Positions 1-6,698 of a stretch of 9,081 bases of DNA are shown here, in pieces; the stretch's first letter is position 1; every line of letters starts with the position of its first letter. The translations under genes and the position numbers were made by a program. The stretch covers positions 1 to 9,081 of the forward strand of contig DAIUAM010000084.1 in the NCBI GenBank assembly GCA_036847185.1, in the 5' to 3' direction. The notes beneath the pieces were generated by a model. It was not told where the DNA came from. It did no database searches and saw only the letters and a list, made by a program, of their open reading frames with translations. The DNA comes from UBA4738 sp002413305 (GTDB lineage Bacteria > Actinomycetota > UBA4738).

Positions 1-44
1 GAGGTGTTCACCGCCCTGAAACGGGTTGACGGACTATAGGAGCG

Positions 45-566
45 TCAGTGCCACCAGTAGTGCTGGACCGGCGACGGTGGCTGCCCGCGTGAGAAGTAGT
101 CGACGCCCCGGCGGGCGAACTGGACGTTCGCAGAGAAGAAGGCAGCCCAGATGCTGTCGATCACCGCCTGCTTGGCCCGCACGAAGTTCAGAAGGTGATA
201 CGCGGCGAAGTCGGTCATGACCAGCGTGAGCGCCGCCGCGGGCAGGATCCGCTTGGCTCGCCGGGCGTAGAACTCCCGCAGCGAGACGTATCCCTGCTTC
301 GCCGCGCCGGCCAACAGCAGCCCGGTGATCAGGAAGCCGGACAGCACGAAGAACACGTCGACCCCGACGAACCCGCCCTTCAGGAACCCCACCCCGGCGT
401 GCCCGAGCGCGACGAGCAGGACCGCAACCGCGCGGAGCCCCTGGATGTCGCCCCGGTGTCCCAGCCGCTGGCCGAGTCGGTCGTCGCCGCGGCCCACCGG
501 ACCGGCCGCGACCAGGGATGTCGAACGAGAACGGTCCGTGCCTTCCTCCCTGTCTGGATGTCCCAC
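45..566 (-). pseudogene. Truncated OafA/YrhL-type membrane acyltransferase (acyltransferase 3 family), N-terminal part only
   Basis: Members of this family are multi-pass inner-membrane enzymes that transfer acyl groups to sugars, polysaccharides or peptidoglycan. Signature motifs are readable: DIQGLRAVAVLLVALGH at residues 40-56, where the His is the conserved catalytic candidate; FVGVDVFFVLSGFLIT at 66-81; and FYARRAKRILPA at 99-110. About three membrane segments are present. The family normally continues after 'HYW' with a 'SLAVEEQFY'-like stretch and runs to 350-700 residues. Here the frame reads HYWWH and then TGA, and neither other frame restores the family sequence in the remaining 44 bases. 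The copy therefore looks truncated or rearranged near position 50, and is probably non-functional. The start is uncertain: GTG at 566 gives a long non-conserved N-terminus, GTG at 497 is closer to the usual length, and neither has a clear Shine-Dalgarno. It lies 53 bp downstream of the propeller gene on the same strand, so co-transcription is likely. Confidence 0.75.
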
Positions 567-619
567 GAAGTATGGGCAGGTTCGAAGGGCCGGTTCAATG
601 TTCGTATGGAGGCTCAGCC

Positions 620-1843
620 TCAGGGCTGGAGCTCCATGAACGTGGGCCGGTACCGGTGCGCAGGATCCGAAATCGCGTCCGGCCCCCCGTTACACACGGT
701 GACCAGGACCTTCCCGCTTGCCAGGTGTTCCTCGGGATGCGCGAGCGGCGTGTACAAGTAGTGGTCGACCGAGCTCGAGATGTCCACCAGATCGGAGACC
801 GTCCACGGACCCCACGGGTTCGGGGCCGTGGCCGAGATCAGGTACCGGCCGAGGAATTCGTTCTCCTTGGTCAGCACGACCCACCCGCCCGAGGGGTCGG
901 TGAAGGCGGAGAACGAGCTGGACCAGCCGTCCGGGGTGGGAGGGACGATCTGGGCGGCCTTCGAGGTGTCCCTGCTCCATCCCGAGCCCGTCCAGAAGCG
1001 CCATGCCGAAAGGGAGGCCAGCCCGACGCTCGGCACCCGGGCCAGGTAGACGGCCTTGCCGAACGCCCCGCTCACGAACCGCGACCCGTACACGTAGGTG
1101 TAGCCGTCCGGTCCCTGCGCCGCGGCGGCCCCGTAGTGGATCTGACCCTGCGGTGCATCACTGGAGGGCGTCGGCAGGATGCGATCGAAGACCGGCACGC
1201 CGTCCAGGCCGACGTCGAACACGGCCAGGTCGGTCCCGACCGGCCCGAACCCGTTCGTGCCTCCGGCCGCCCGGACGTGGGTGACGAACACGTAGAGCTT
1301 CCGGCCTCGGGTGACCGCGGAGCTGGGCCAGTACCACGTTCCATCCGGCAGGTTTGGGATGAGCTCTGATGCGCCGCTCTTCAGAACGGTGAGGCAGCCG
1401 CCGGTCTGAAGGATGCCGCTGTTGTGGACGAAGCCGTTGGTGCGAAGCGTGTCGCCCCACAGCCACACGATCCCGCCGCCTGGGAGGAGCACGCTCAGTG
1501 CCTGGTCACCGGCCAGCCACTGATCGTCGGGAAGGGCGTCCAGCGCGGCGGCGAAACCGCTCGCCGTGTCCGGGGCCGGGGTCGAACAGGAAGCCCCATT
1601 GAGCCCGTGTGGAGGACCGGCCGGCCTGCTCCCGCGGACGCTGACCAGCTGAGCCGGAACGAACGGGGCCTGGCCGGCCAGCACCGCCGGGGCGGCTCCG
1701 CCGAGCGCCGCGGCGAGGATGAGCGCAGCGGCCCGGGCATGCCAGGACCGGGCCCGTCCCCGGCCGCGTCCCGTGCTTCGGTCCGCCCATCCGGCCGGGT
1801 GGTTCGCGTTCCCCCTGCTCGTCTCGCCGTCCATGGATGCCAC
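620..1843 (-). CDS. Exported beta-propeller-like protein (DUF4185/DUF5005-like), function unknown
   Basis: This is a 407-residue protein with an Arg-rich N-terminus (residues 26-37) and a hydrophobic stretch from about 38 to 55 (AAALILAAALGG...AVLA). A signal peptidase I site is likely near A56, so the protein is probably secreted. The mature part has recurring blade-like motifs: IVWLWGDTL (125-133), WYWPSSAV (170-177), IHYGAAAAQGPDGYTYVYGS (235-254), WRFWTGSGWS (281-290), and YTPLAHPEEHLASGKVLVTVCNG (364-386, read in two parts). The 'GDT' strand, WxFWxGxxW turns and the late H-P-E...G-K-V-L-V segment resemble the DUF4185/DUF5005 group, whose fold is akin to GH43-type propellers. I see no catalytic triad I can assign, so glycan binding or hydrolysis is only a possibility. 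The start is GTG at 1843, with an ATG three codons in at 1834; neither has a clear Shine-Dalgarno. It is divergent from the large regulator and shares the repeat-rich upstream region. Confidence 0.7.
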   Translation of the reverse strand: MASMDGETSRGNANHPAGWADRSTGRGRGRARSWHARAAALILAAALGGAAPAVLAGQAPFVPAQLVSVRGSRPAGPPHGLNGASCSTPAPDTASGFAAALDALPDDQWLAGDQALSVLLPGGGIVWLWGDTLRTNGFVHNSGILQTGGCLTVLKSGASELIPNLPDGTWYWPSSAVTRGRKLYVFVTHVRAAGGTNGFGPVGTDLAVFDVGLDGVPVFDRILPTPSSDAPQGQIHYGAAAAQGPDGYTYVYGSRFVSGAFGKAVYLARVPSVGLASLSAWRFWTGSGWSRDTSKAAQIVPPTPDGWSSSFSAFTDPSGGWVVLTKENEFLGRYLISATAPNPWGPWTVSDLVDISSSVDHYLYTPLAHPEEHLASGKVLVTVCNGGPDAISDPAHRYRPTFMELQP

Positions 1844-1857
1844 GGTCGGTCGAGGCG

Positions 1858-1910
1858 CTGAAGGGTCCCTGAGCCGGGCTGAACGCCGGCTGAAGCGCCC
1901 TGAAAGGTCC
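1858..1910. promoter_or_regulatory. Five helically phased CTGA(A/G) direct repeats, likely SARP/OmpR-type operator
   Basis: Five units begin with CTGAA or CTGAG at 1858, 1869, 1879, 1890 and 1900, so the steps are 11, 10, 11 and 10 bp. The outer units are nearly identical (CTGAAGGGTCC and CTGAAAGGTCC) and lie exactly 42 bp apart, four helical turns. On the other strand the units read as TTCAG/TCAGG, similar in layout to the tandem GTTCA or TCGAG heptamers bound by PhoP, AfsR and SARP proteins. The array lies between the divergent propeller and BTAD-regulator genes. Inference: it is the binding site of the adjacent BTAD regulator, acting on one or both genes. The binding protein and any effect are not shown by the sequence. 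Confidence 0.6.
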
Positions 1911-1918
1911 CCGTCGGG

Positions 1919-1928
1919 CTACCGGTAG
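1919..1928. promoter_or_regulatory. 10-bp perfect palindrome CTACCGGTAG just upstream of the ribosome binding site
   Basis: CTACCGGTAG is its own reverse complement and abuts the Shine-Dalgarno of the regulator leader. It could be a small dimeric operator or overlap a weak -10 element (TACCGG at 1920). A palindrome this short arises by chance in GC-rich DNA, so confidence is low. Confidence 0.25.
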
Positions 1929-1946
1929 GAAGGAGGTGCGATGTAG
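1929..1946 (+). promoter_or_regulatory. Strong Shine-Dalgarno leading to a start-stop element (ATG-TAG) in the regulator leader
   Basis: GAAGGAGGT (1929-1937) is a near-perfect anti-16S match. Four bases after its GGAGG comes ATG at 1941-1943, followed at once by TAG at 1944-1946. The strongest ribosome binding site in this leader therefore points to a one-codon reading frame. In-frame GTG codons of the long regulator lie at 1936 (inside the Shine-Dalgarno itself), 1948 (11 bases after it) and 2005. Either the site serves GTG 1948, or it loads ribosomes on a minimal upstream frame. Start-stop elements of this kind can stall ribosomes, but that role here is inference. Confidence 0.5.
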
Positions 1947-1994
1947 GGTGTCGCCGGTTGGCGCGCGCGGGCCGCGCTCGCGGGATGTCTTCCT

Positions 1995-2000
1995 GAGGTG
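1995..2000 (+). promoter_or_regulatory. Ribosome binding site GAGGTG for GTG start at 2005
   Basis: GAGGTG ends four bases before GTG 2005. This decides my choice of start for the regulator: the protein then begins MEFYILGGLEV, the usual beginning of BTAD/SARP proteins, without the 23 unconserved residues that a start at 1936 would add. Confidence 0.6.
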
Positions 2001-2004
2001 GCAC

Positions 2005-5000
2005 GTGGAGTTCTATATCCTTGGCGGGCTCGAGGTGGTCGAAGGCGGCCGGGCGCTCCACGTCCGCGGCGACAAGCAGAAGGCCCTTCTGGCCATGTTG
2101 CTGATCGATCTCGGGACGGTGGTCTCCACCGACCGGCTCATCGAGGGCCTGTGGGGTGAGGGCCCGCCCGAGACGGCCCCCAACGCTCTGCAGGTCTACG
2201 TGTCGTCCCTGCGCAAGGTGCTCCGGCGCGGGACCGGCCGACCGGAGACCGACGTCCTGGTCACCCGCCGGCATGGCTACGTCCTGGAGGTTCCGCCGGA
2301 GTCCGTGGACTCGCGCCGCTTCCAACGTCTGGCCGCCGACGGAGCCCGCGCGCTTCAGGCGGGGCGGGCGGCCGAATCGTCGCCGACGCTGCACCAGGCC
2401 CTCGGTCTGTGGCGAGGCACCGCCCTGTCCGACTTCGCCTACGAGGACTTCGCCCAGGCGGAAATCAGACGGCTGGAGGACCTGCGCCTCACCGCCCTGG
2501 AGGACCGCATCGAAGCCGACCTCGCCCTTGGCCGCCAGGGACCGCTGATCGGCGAGCTCGAATCGCTGATCGCCGAGCACCCCCTGCGGGAGCGCCTCCG
2601 CGGCCACCTGATGCTGGCCCTGTACCGCATGGGTCGCCAGGGCGACGCGCTGGAGGTGTACCGGGACACGCGGGCGCTCCTGGCGGCCGACCTCGGCATC
2701 GACCCCAGCCCGGCCTTGAAGCGCCTGGAGGCCGCCATCCTGTCCCAGGACGCGTCACTGGATGCGCCGCGCGTCAGCCCGCCGCGACCGTCCGAGCCCG
2801 TCGTTCCGAGCGGAGGGGTCCGTCCGACCGAAGCGCCGGTCGCCCGTCCTGACATCCCCGACCTCCGCCAGGCCGGGACCAGCGGGAAGGAACGCAAGGT
2901 GGTGACCGTGCTGTTCTGCGACATGGTCGAATCCACCCGGGCGGGCGACGGCGCCGACCCGGAGGACATCGAGGCCCGCCTCGAACCGTACCACCAGGCG
3001 GTCCGTCGGCAGCTCGAACGGTACGGCGGGACCTTCGAGAAGTTCGAAGGCGACGCCGTCATGGGGGTCTTCGGCGCGCCGACCGCCCACGAGGACGACC
3101 CCGAGCGCGCCGTGCGGGCGGCGTTTGGCATCCTGGATGCGATCGATGCCCTCAACGAGGCGGTGCCCGGCCGGGACCTCCGGGTTCGGGTCGGGATCGA
3201 AACGGGCCTCGCCCTGGTGACCCTCAGCGCCCGCCCCGAGATCGGAGAGAGCTTCGTCAAGGGAGATGTCGTCAACACGGCCTCTCGGCTGCAGGGTGTG
3301 GCCCCCGTCGGCGGCATCGTGGTCGGGGAACAGACCTACCGGAGCACCGACCGGATCTTCGAGTTCGAATCGCTCGGGCCGGTGGAGGTCAAGGGCAAGG
3401 CCACGCCGATCCAGGTATGGCGTGCGCTCGCCGCGCGGGGCAGGTACGGGACCGATGTCGTTCGATCCTTCGCCACCCCGTTGGTGGGAAGGGATGTGGA
3501 CCTCGCCCTCCTGAGGGGCGCGTTCGAGAAGACCGTCCGAGACCGAACGATGCAGCTGGTCACCATCGTGGGCGAACTTGGGGTGGGCAAGTCCCGGATG
3601 GTGGCCGAACTCGGCGCGCTCGTCGACTCCAGTTCGTACCTCGTCCGGTGGCGCCAGGGGCGGTGCCTGCCCTACGGGGACGCCATCACGTTCTGGGCGC
3701 TGGGGGAGATCCTGAAAGCCGAAGCCGGGATCCTGGAGTCGGACCCGCCGGAGATGGCCGGGTCGAAGATCGACGCGGTCGTGGCCGACGATCGACGCGA
3801 CGGCCCGTGGCTCCGCCAGCGTCTGCGACCCCTCGCCGGGCTGGAGGCGCCACCGGCGAGCCGCGAGGAGAACTTCGCGGCTTGGCGGGCCTTCCTGGAA
3901 TCGCTGGCCGAGGCCCGTCCTTCGGTGTTCGTCTTCGAGGACCTGCACTGGGCCGACGACGCCCTGCTCGCGTTCCTCGAGTACATGGCGGAGTGGTCGG
4001 ACGAGGTGTGCATGCTCCTGCTGTGCACGGCTCGGCCCGAGCTCGACGAGCGTCACCGCGGCTTCGCCGGCTCGGCGCGTAACGCGTCGAGGATCAACCT
4101 GGCCCCGCTCTCCGACGCCGAGACGATGCAGCTCATCTCCCTGTTGCTCGCGTCGACGGTCCTTCCGGACGGAGTACAGGAGCGGATCTCGGAGCGGTCC
4201 GGCGGCAACCCACTGTACACGGAGGAATTCGTCCGCCTGCTCGGGGACCGGAGGCTGCAGCTCGGATCGGAGGGCGTGGCGGTGGCCGCCGGAGTGTCGG
4301 CCGTCTCCGTCCCTGAATCCGTGCAGGCGCTCATCGCTGCACGCCTGGACACTCTCAGCTTCGACCGCAAGACCCTGCTGCAGGACGCCGCGGTCGTCGG
4401 GAAGGTGTTCTGGGCGGGCGCCCTGTCCGCCATCGGGGATCGCGACCCCGGCGTGGTCGCCAAGGGGCTGCACGAGCTGTCGCGAAGGGATCTCATCCGG
4501 CCGCTCCGCGCATCCTCCATGGAGGGAGAGCAGGAGTTCAGCTTCAAGCATGTCCTCATCCGGGACGTCGCCTACGGCCAGATCCCACGAGCCCGCCGGG
4601 CCGACCGGCACCGGCGGACCGCGGAGTGGATCGAGTCCGTGGCCGGCGAGCGCGTGGAGGACCTGTCGGAGATCCTCGCGTACCACTACGAGGCCGCCCT
4701 TCACCTGGCCCGGGCGTCCGGAGAGCAGGGCGAGGATCTCGAAGCGCAGGCGCTGCGGTTCCTGCTGCTGGCTGGCGGCCGGGCCCTGGGTCTGGACACG
4801 GCGAAGGCGGAGGCGCACTTCGCCAGGGCGCTGGCCCTGGCTCCCGAGGGGAACCCGGCCCGCCCCGGATTGCTGGTCCGGTGGGCCGAGGCCGCGCGGC
4901 ACGCCGGTCGCGACGCGGAGGCTGCTCGCTCACTGCGGGAGGCGATCGCCGCCTATCGGGAGCGTGGCGACCGGGCCGAAACCGCCCGGGCCATGGTCCC

Positions 5001-6198
5001 CCTGGCGCACACGCTGTGGAACATGGGAGATCCGGAGAGCCTGCAGGTGATCGGCGAAGCCGTGGACACCCTGCGGTCGCTCCCGGCGGGTCCGGACCTC
5101 GTGGAAGCCGAAGCCGAGGCGACCCGCCTGATGTGTCTGTCGGGCGATTGGACCACCGCGATCGAACGAGCCGATCAGACCATTGCGCTGGCCGCGCGCC
5201 TCGGCCTCGACGTGCCGGCCAAGGCACTCGGCTATCGGGGAACCAGCCGCTGCGGTCTGGGCGACGAAGGCGGGCTCGACGACATGCGCCGGGCCCTCGC
5301 GCTGGCCATCGAGCAGGGGCAGGGATTGGAGGCGGCAGTCCTGTACAACAACCTCGCCGTGGACATCTGGCCGATCGAGGGTCCGGCCGGCGCGCTGGTC
5401 ACCCTTCGAGAGGGAGTCGACTTCGCCAGGGAACGGGGCCTCAAGACGCTGGGCCTCGAGGTGAGCATGGCGAACCCGCTCCTGGAGGTCGGGGCGTGGG
5501 ACGAGGTGCTTCGGGTGGCCGTCCTGGCACGGGGGAAGGCGGAGAACCTCGGAGACCAGCTCATCCTGACCACGGTGGTTGGCCTGGAGGCGTTCGTCCT
5601 GCTGGCCCGAGGGCGGATCGAGGAAGCGTCGCCGCTGGCCGAACGGGCGCTGGAGCTCGGCCGGGCCCTGGGCGCGGTCGACTATCTGCCCGCGCCGTTC
5701 TCCGTCGGAGCCCTGGCTCACCTGACGACGGGCGACCCCGAGGGGGCACGCAGACTGCTCGCCGAGCTCGAAGGCCTCCCCGAGGTCAGTCTCACCCCTA
5801 CCTACGCCGCCGCTCTTCCGCAGATGGTGCGGACGACGATCGCCGTTGGTGACCTCGATCTGGGCGAGCGGCTGCTTTCCGATCTCCCGGCGACGAATGC
5901 ACTCCAGCGCCATTCGGGCGTGGCTGCCCGGGCCGAGCTCTTGGAAGCGATGGGCAGGACGCAGGAGGCCCTCGAACGCTACGCAGAGGCCGCAGATCGG
6001 TGGGTGCGCTTCGGGTTCGTTCCTGAGCAGGCATTCGCACTGCTTGGCGAGGGTCGGTGTCTTCTGACCCTGGGCCGGCCGACGGAGGCAGCCTCAGCCC
6101 TCAGGGAAGCTCGGGACATCTTCGGATCGCTCGGGACCACGCCGGCGATCGCCGAAACGGACGAGCTGCTGGAGCAGGCGACGGCGCGGATGCGCTGA
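2005..6198 (+). CDS. SARP-like multidomain regulator: winged helix-BTAD-class III nucleotide cyclase-AAA/STAND ATPase-TPR
   Basis: This cytoplasmic protein has 1397 residues when read from GTG 2005; an in-frame start at 1936 would add 23. Residues 1-95 form an OmpR-type DNA-binding winged helix (ILGGLEV, LLIDLGTVVSTDRLIEGLWG). Residues 100-247 are a BTAD helical domain. Residues 297-475 are a class III adenylate/guanylate cyclase with metal-binding D306 (LFCDMVEST) and D350 (EKFEGDAVMGVFG), substrate-specifying K346 and D421, and transition-state N424 and R428 (GDVVNTASRLQ). All key residues are present and K/D suggests ATP as substrate. Next is an AAA_16/STAND ATPase: Walker A GELGVGKS at 523-530 and Walker B VFVFEDLHWADD at 641-652. 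From about 880 to the end the protein is alpha-helical and TPR-like. Cyclase-ATPase fusions are known in mycobacteria, usually with a LuxR output; here the output is an N-terminal SARP module. It probably senses a ligand through the STAND/TPR part and regulates adjacent genes, perhaps itself via the upstream repeats. Target and ligand are unknown. Confidence 0.93.
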   Translation: MEFYILGGLEVVEGGRALHVRGDKQKALLAMLLIDLGTVVSTDRLIEGLWGEGPPETAPNALQVYVSSLRKVLRRGTGRPETDVLVTRRHGYVLEVPPESVDSRRFQRLAADGARALQAGRAAESSPTLHQALGLWRGTALSDFAYEDFAQAEIRRLEDLRLTALEDRIEADLALGRQGPLIGELESLIAEHPLRERLRGHLMLALYRMGRQGDALEVYRDTRALLAADLGIDPSPALKRLEAAILSQDASLDAPRVSPPRPSEPVVPSGGVRPTEAPVARPDIPDLRQAGTSGKERKVVTVLFCDMVESTRAGDGADPEDIEARLEPYHQAVRRQLERYGGTFEKFEGDAVMGVFGAPTAHEDDPERAVRAAFGILDAIDALNEAVPGRDLRVRVGIETGLALVTLSARPEIGESFVKGDVVNTASRLQGVAPVGGIVVGEQTYRSTDRIFEFESLGPVEVKGKATPIQVWRALAARGRYGTDVVRSFATPLVGRDVDLALLRGAFEKTVRDRTMQLVTIVGELGVGKSRMVAELGALVDSSSYLVRWRQGRCLPYGDAITFWALGEILKAEAGILESDPPEMAGSKIDAVVADDRRDGPWLRQRLRPLAGLEAPPASREENFAAWRAFLESLAEARPSVFVFEDLHWADDALLAFLEYMAEWSDEVCMLLLCTARPELDERHRGFAGSARNASRINLAPLSDAETMQLISLLLASTVLPDGVQERISERSGGNPLYTEEFVRLLGDRRLQLGSEGVAVAAGVSAVSVPESVQALIAARLDTLSFDRKTLLQDAAVVGKVFWAGALSAIGDRDPGVVAKGLHELSRRDLIRPLRASSMEGEQEFSFKHVLIRDVAYGQIPRARRADRHRRTAEWIESVAGERVEDLSEILAYHYEAALHLARASGEQGEDLEAQALRFLLLAGGRALGLDTAKAEAHFARALALAPEGNPARPGLLVRWAEAARHAGRDAEAARSLREAIAAYRERGDRAETARAMVPLAHTLWNMGDPESLQVIGEAVDTLRSLPAGPDLVEAEAEATRLMCLSGDWTTAIERADQTIALAARLGLDVPAKALGYRGTSRCGLGDEGGLDDMRRALALAIEQGQGLEAAVLYNNLAVDIWPIEGPAGALVTLREGVDFARERGLKTLGLEVSMANPLLEVGAWDEVLRVAVLARGKAENLGDQLILTTVVGLEAFVLLARGRIEEASPLAERALELGRALGAVDYLPAPFSVGALAHLTTGDPEGARRLLAELEGLPEVSLTPTYAAALPQMVRTTIAVGDLDLGERLLSDLPATNALQRHSGVAARAELLEAMGRTQEALERYAEAADRWVRFGFVPEQAFALLGEGRCLLTLGRPTEAASALREARDIFGSLGTTPAIAETDELLEQATARMR

Positions 6199-6229
6199 TC
6201 GCAATTGTCATCATCTCGCGCGTTTCCCA

Positions 6230-6259
6230 TTGACCTGCATCGGCCTCCCATGCCAGGAT
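6230..6259 (+). promoter_or_regulatory. Candidate sigma-70-type promoter for the small protein-kinase-HopA1 operon
   Basis: TTGACC (6230-6235) matches the -35 consensus at five of six bases. CAGGAT (6254-6259) is a fair -10 for a high-GC genome, with an 18-bp spacer. Transcription would start near 6266, leaving about 40 bases of leader before ATG 6306. No terminator is visible between the regulator stop at 6198 and this site, so read-through from the regulator is also possible. Confidence 0.4.
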
Positions 6260-6281
6260 AGGGTCGGTTGAACGAGTAGCT

Positions 6282-6309
6282 GGAACCGATGAAGAGGGGG
6301 TTCCGATGA
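6282..6309 (+). promoter_or_regulatory. Leader hairpin enclosing the Shine-Dalgarno, overlapping a six-codon upstream frame
   Basis: GGAACC (6282-6287) pairs with GGTTCC (6299-6304), leaving an 11-base loop that contains most of the purine-rich Shine-Dalgarno GAAGAGGGGG (6291-6300). ATG 6306 begins one base after the stem, so folding could limit ribosome access. A first ATG at 6289 opens a six-codon frame (MKRGFR) whose TGA (6307-6309) overlaps the gene start as ATGA, a typical coupling arrangement. That ATG has no good Shine-Dalgarno of its own. The structural elements are directly visible; regulation is inferred. Confidence 0.35.
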
Positions 6310-6698
6310 ACGGTGCGCCAACAAGGAATCACCCCATCTTCGCCATCTCGGGCGTCGAGATTGCCCATCCGCCCGATGCCTTCGTCGCTACCGGGTATCA
6401 GTACCTGCTGGGCGAAGAAGTCAAGGTGCGGATCTACGCCAGCCCCGACCTCTCGAGATGGCTCGACGTGTCCTCGTCGGACATCCTCGCTCACATACCG
6501 GGGGGCGCGGAGGGGGATCCCACCACGTTCCTGGTCCGTCGCACCGCCACGGTCTACGAGGGGTACCTGCGGGAGACGACCGGCGACTTCGTCGCTGGGT
6601 CCATCATCGACGGCGGGGGTTCTGGGCCCCCGTGGTTGCCGGGCGGCCCGATCCCGTATTGCTCCCACCAGATCCGCACCCACTGGCCGCCCTGCTAA
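6306..6698 (+). CDS. Small protein, 130 residues, unknown; candidate RiPP precursor with long leader, or kinase/lyase partner
   Basis: I do not recognise a named family. The start is well supported: ATG 6306 lies five bases after GAAGAGGGGG. Residues 1-100 read like a small beta-rich domain (FAISGVEI, EEVKVRIYASPDLSRWLDVS, TTFLVRRTATVYEGYLRE). From about residue 101 the composition changes to a Gly/Pro/Trp-rich tail, GGGSGPPWLPGG, ending PYCSHQIRTHWPPC, with two Cys plus Ser and Thr and a C-terminal Cys. This is what a lanthipeptide core could look like. The gene directly precedes an APH-type kinase and a HopA1-type lyase, the enzymes that dehydrate Ser/Thr in class V lanthipeptides. In the region overlapping the kinase (6633-6695), 20 of 21 codons of this frame end in G or C, against 14 of 21 in the kinase frame, so the tail looks genuinely coding. 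Alternatives are a non-precursor accessory protein, or the first part of a kinase fusion split by an indel in the G and C runs at 6615-6631. Confidence 0.65.
   Translation: MNGAPTRNHPIFAISGVEIAHPPDAFVATGYQYLLGEEVKVRIYASPDLSRWLDVSSSDILAHIPGGAEGDPTTFLVRRTATVYEGYLRETTGDFVAGSIIDGGGSGPPWLPGGPIPYCSHQIRTHWPPC

Noticed and set aside
1495..2607. A 370-codon minus-strand frame spanning the divergent control region
   Set aside because: It crosses two real genes and the repeat array, has no recognisable domain, and conflicts with the propeller and BTAD frames.
2755..4902. A 715-codon open frame on the minus strand inside the regulator gene
   Set aside because: It mirrors the codon periodicity of the plus-strand gene, has low-complexity composition with no domain, and the plus frame carries clear cyclase and ATPase motifs. 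Long antisense frames are expected in GC-rich coding DNA.
6266..6300. Possible second CTGAR-like array upstream of the small gene (TTGAAC 6268, CTGGAAC 6280, ATGAAG 6289)
   Set aside because: Steps are 12 and 9 bp and the units match poorly. They also lie downstream of the likely promoter, so this is not comparable to the array at 1858-1910.
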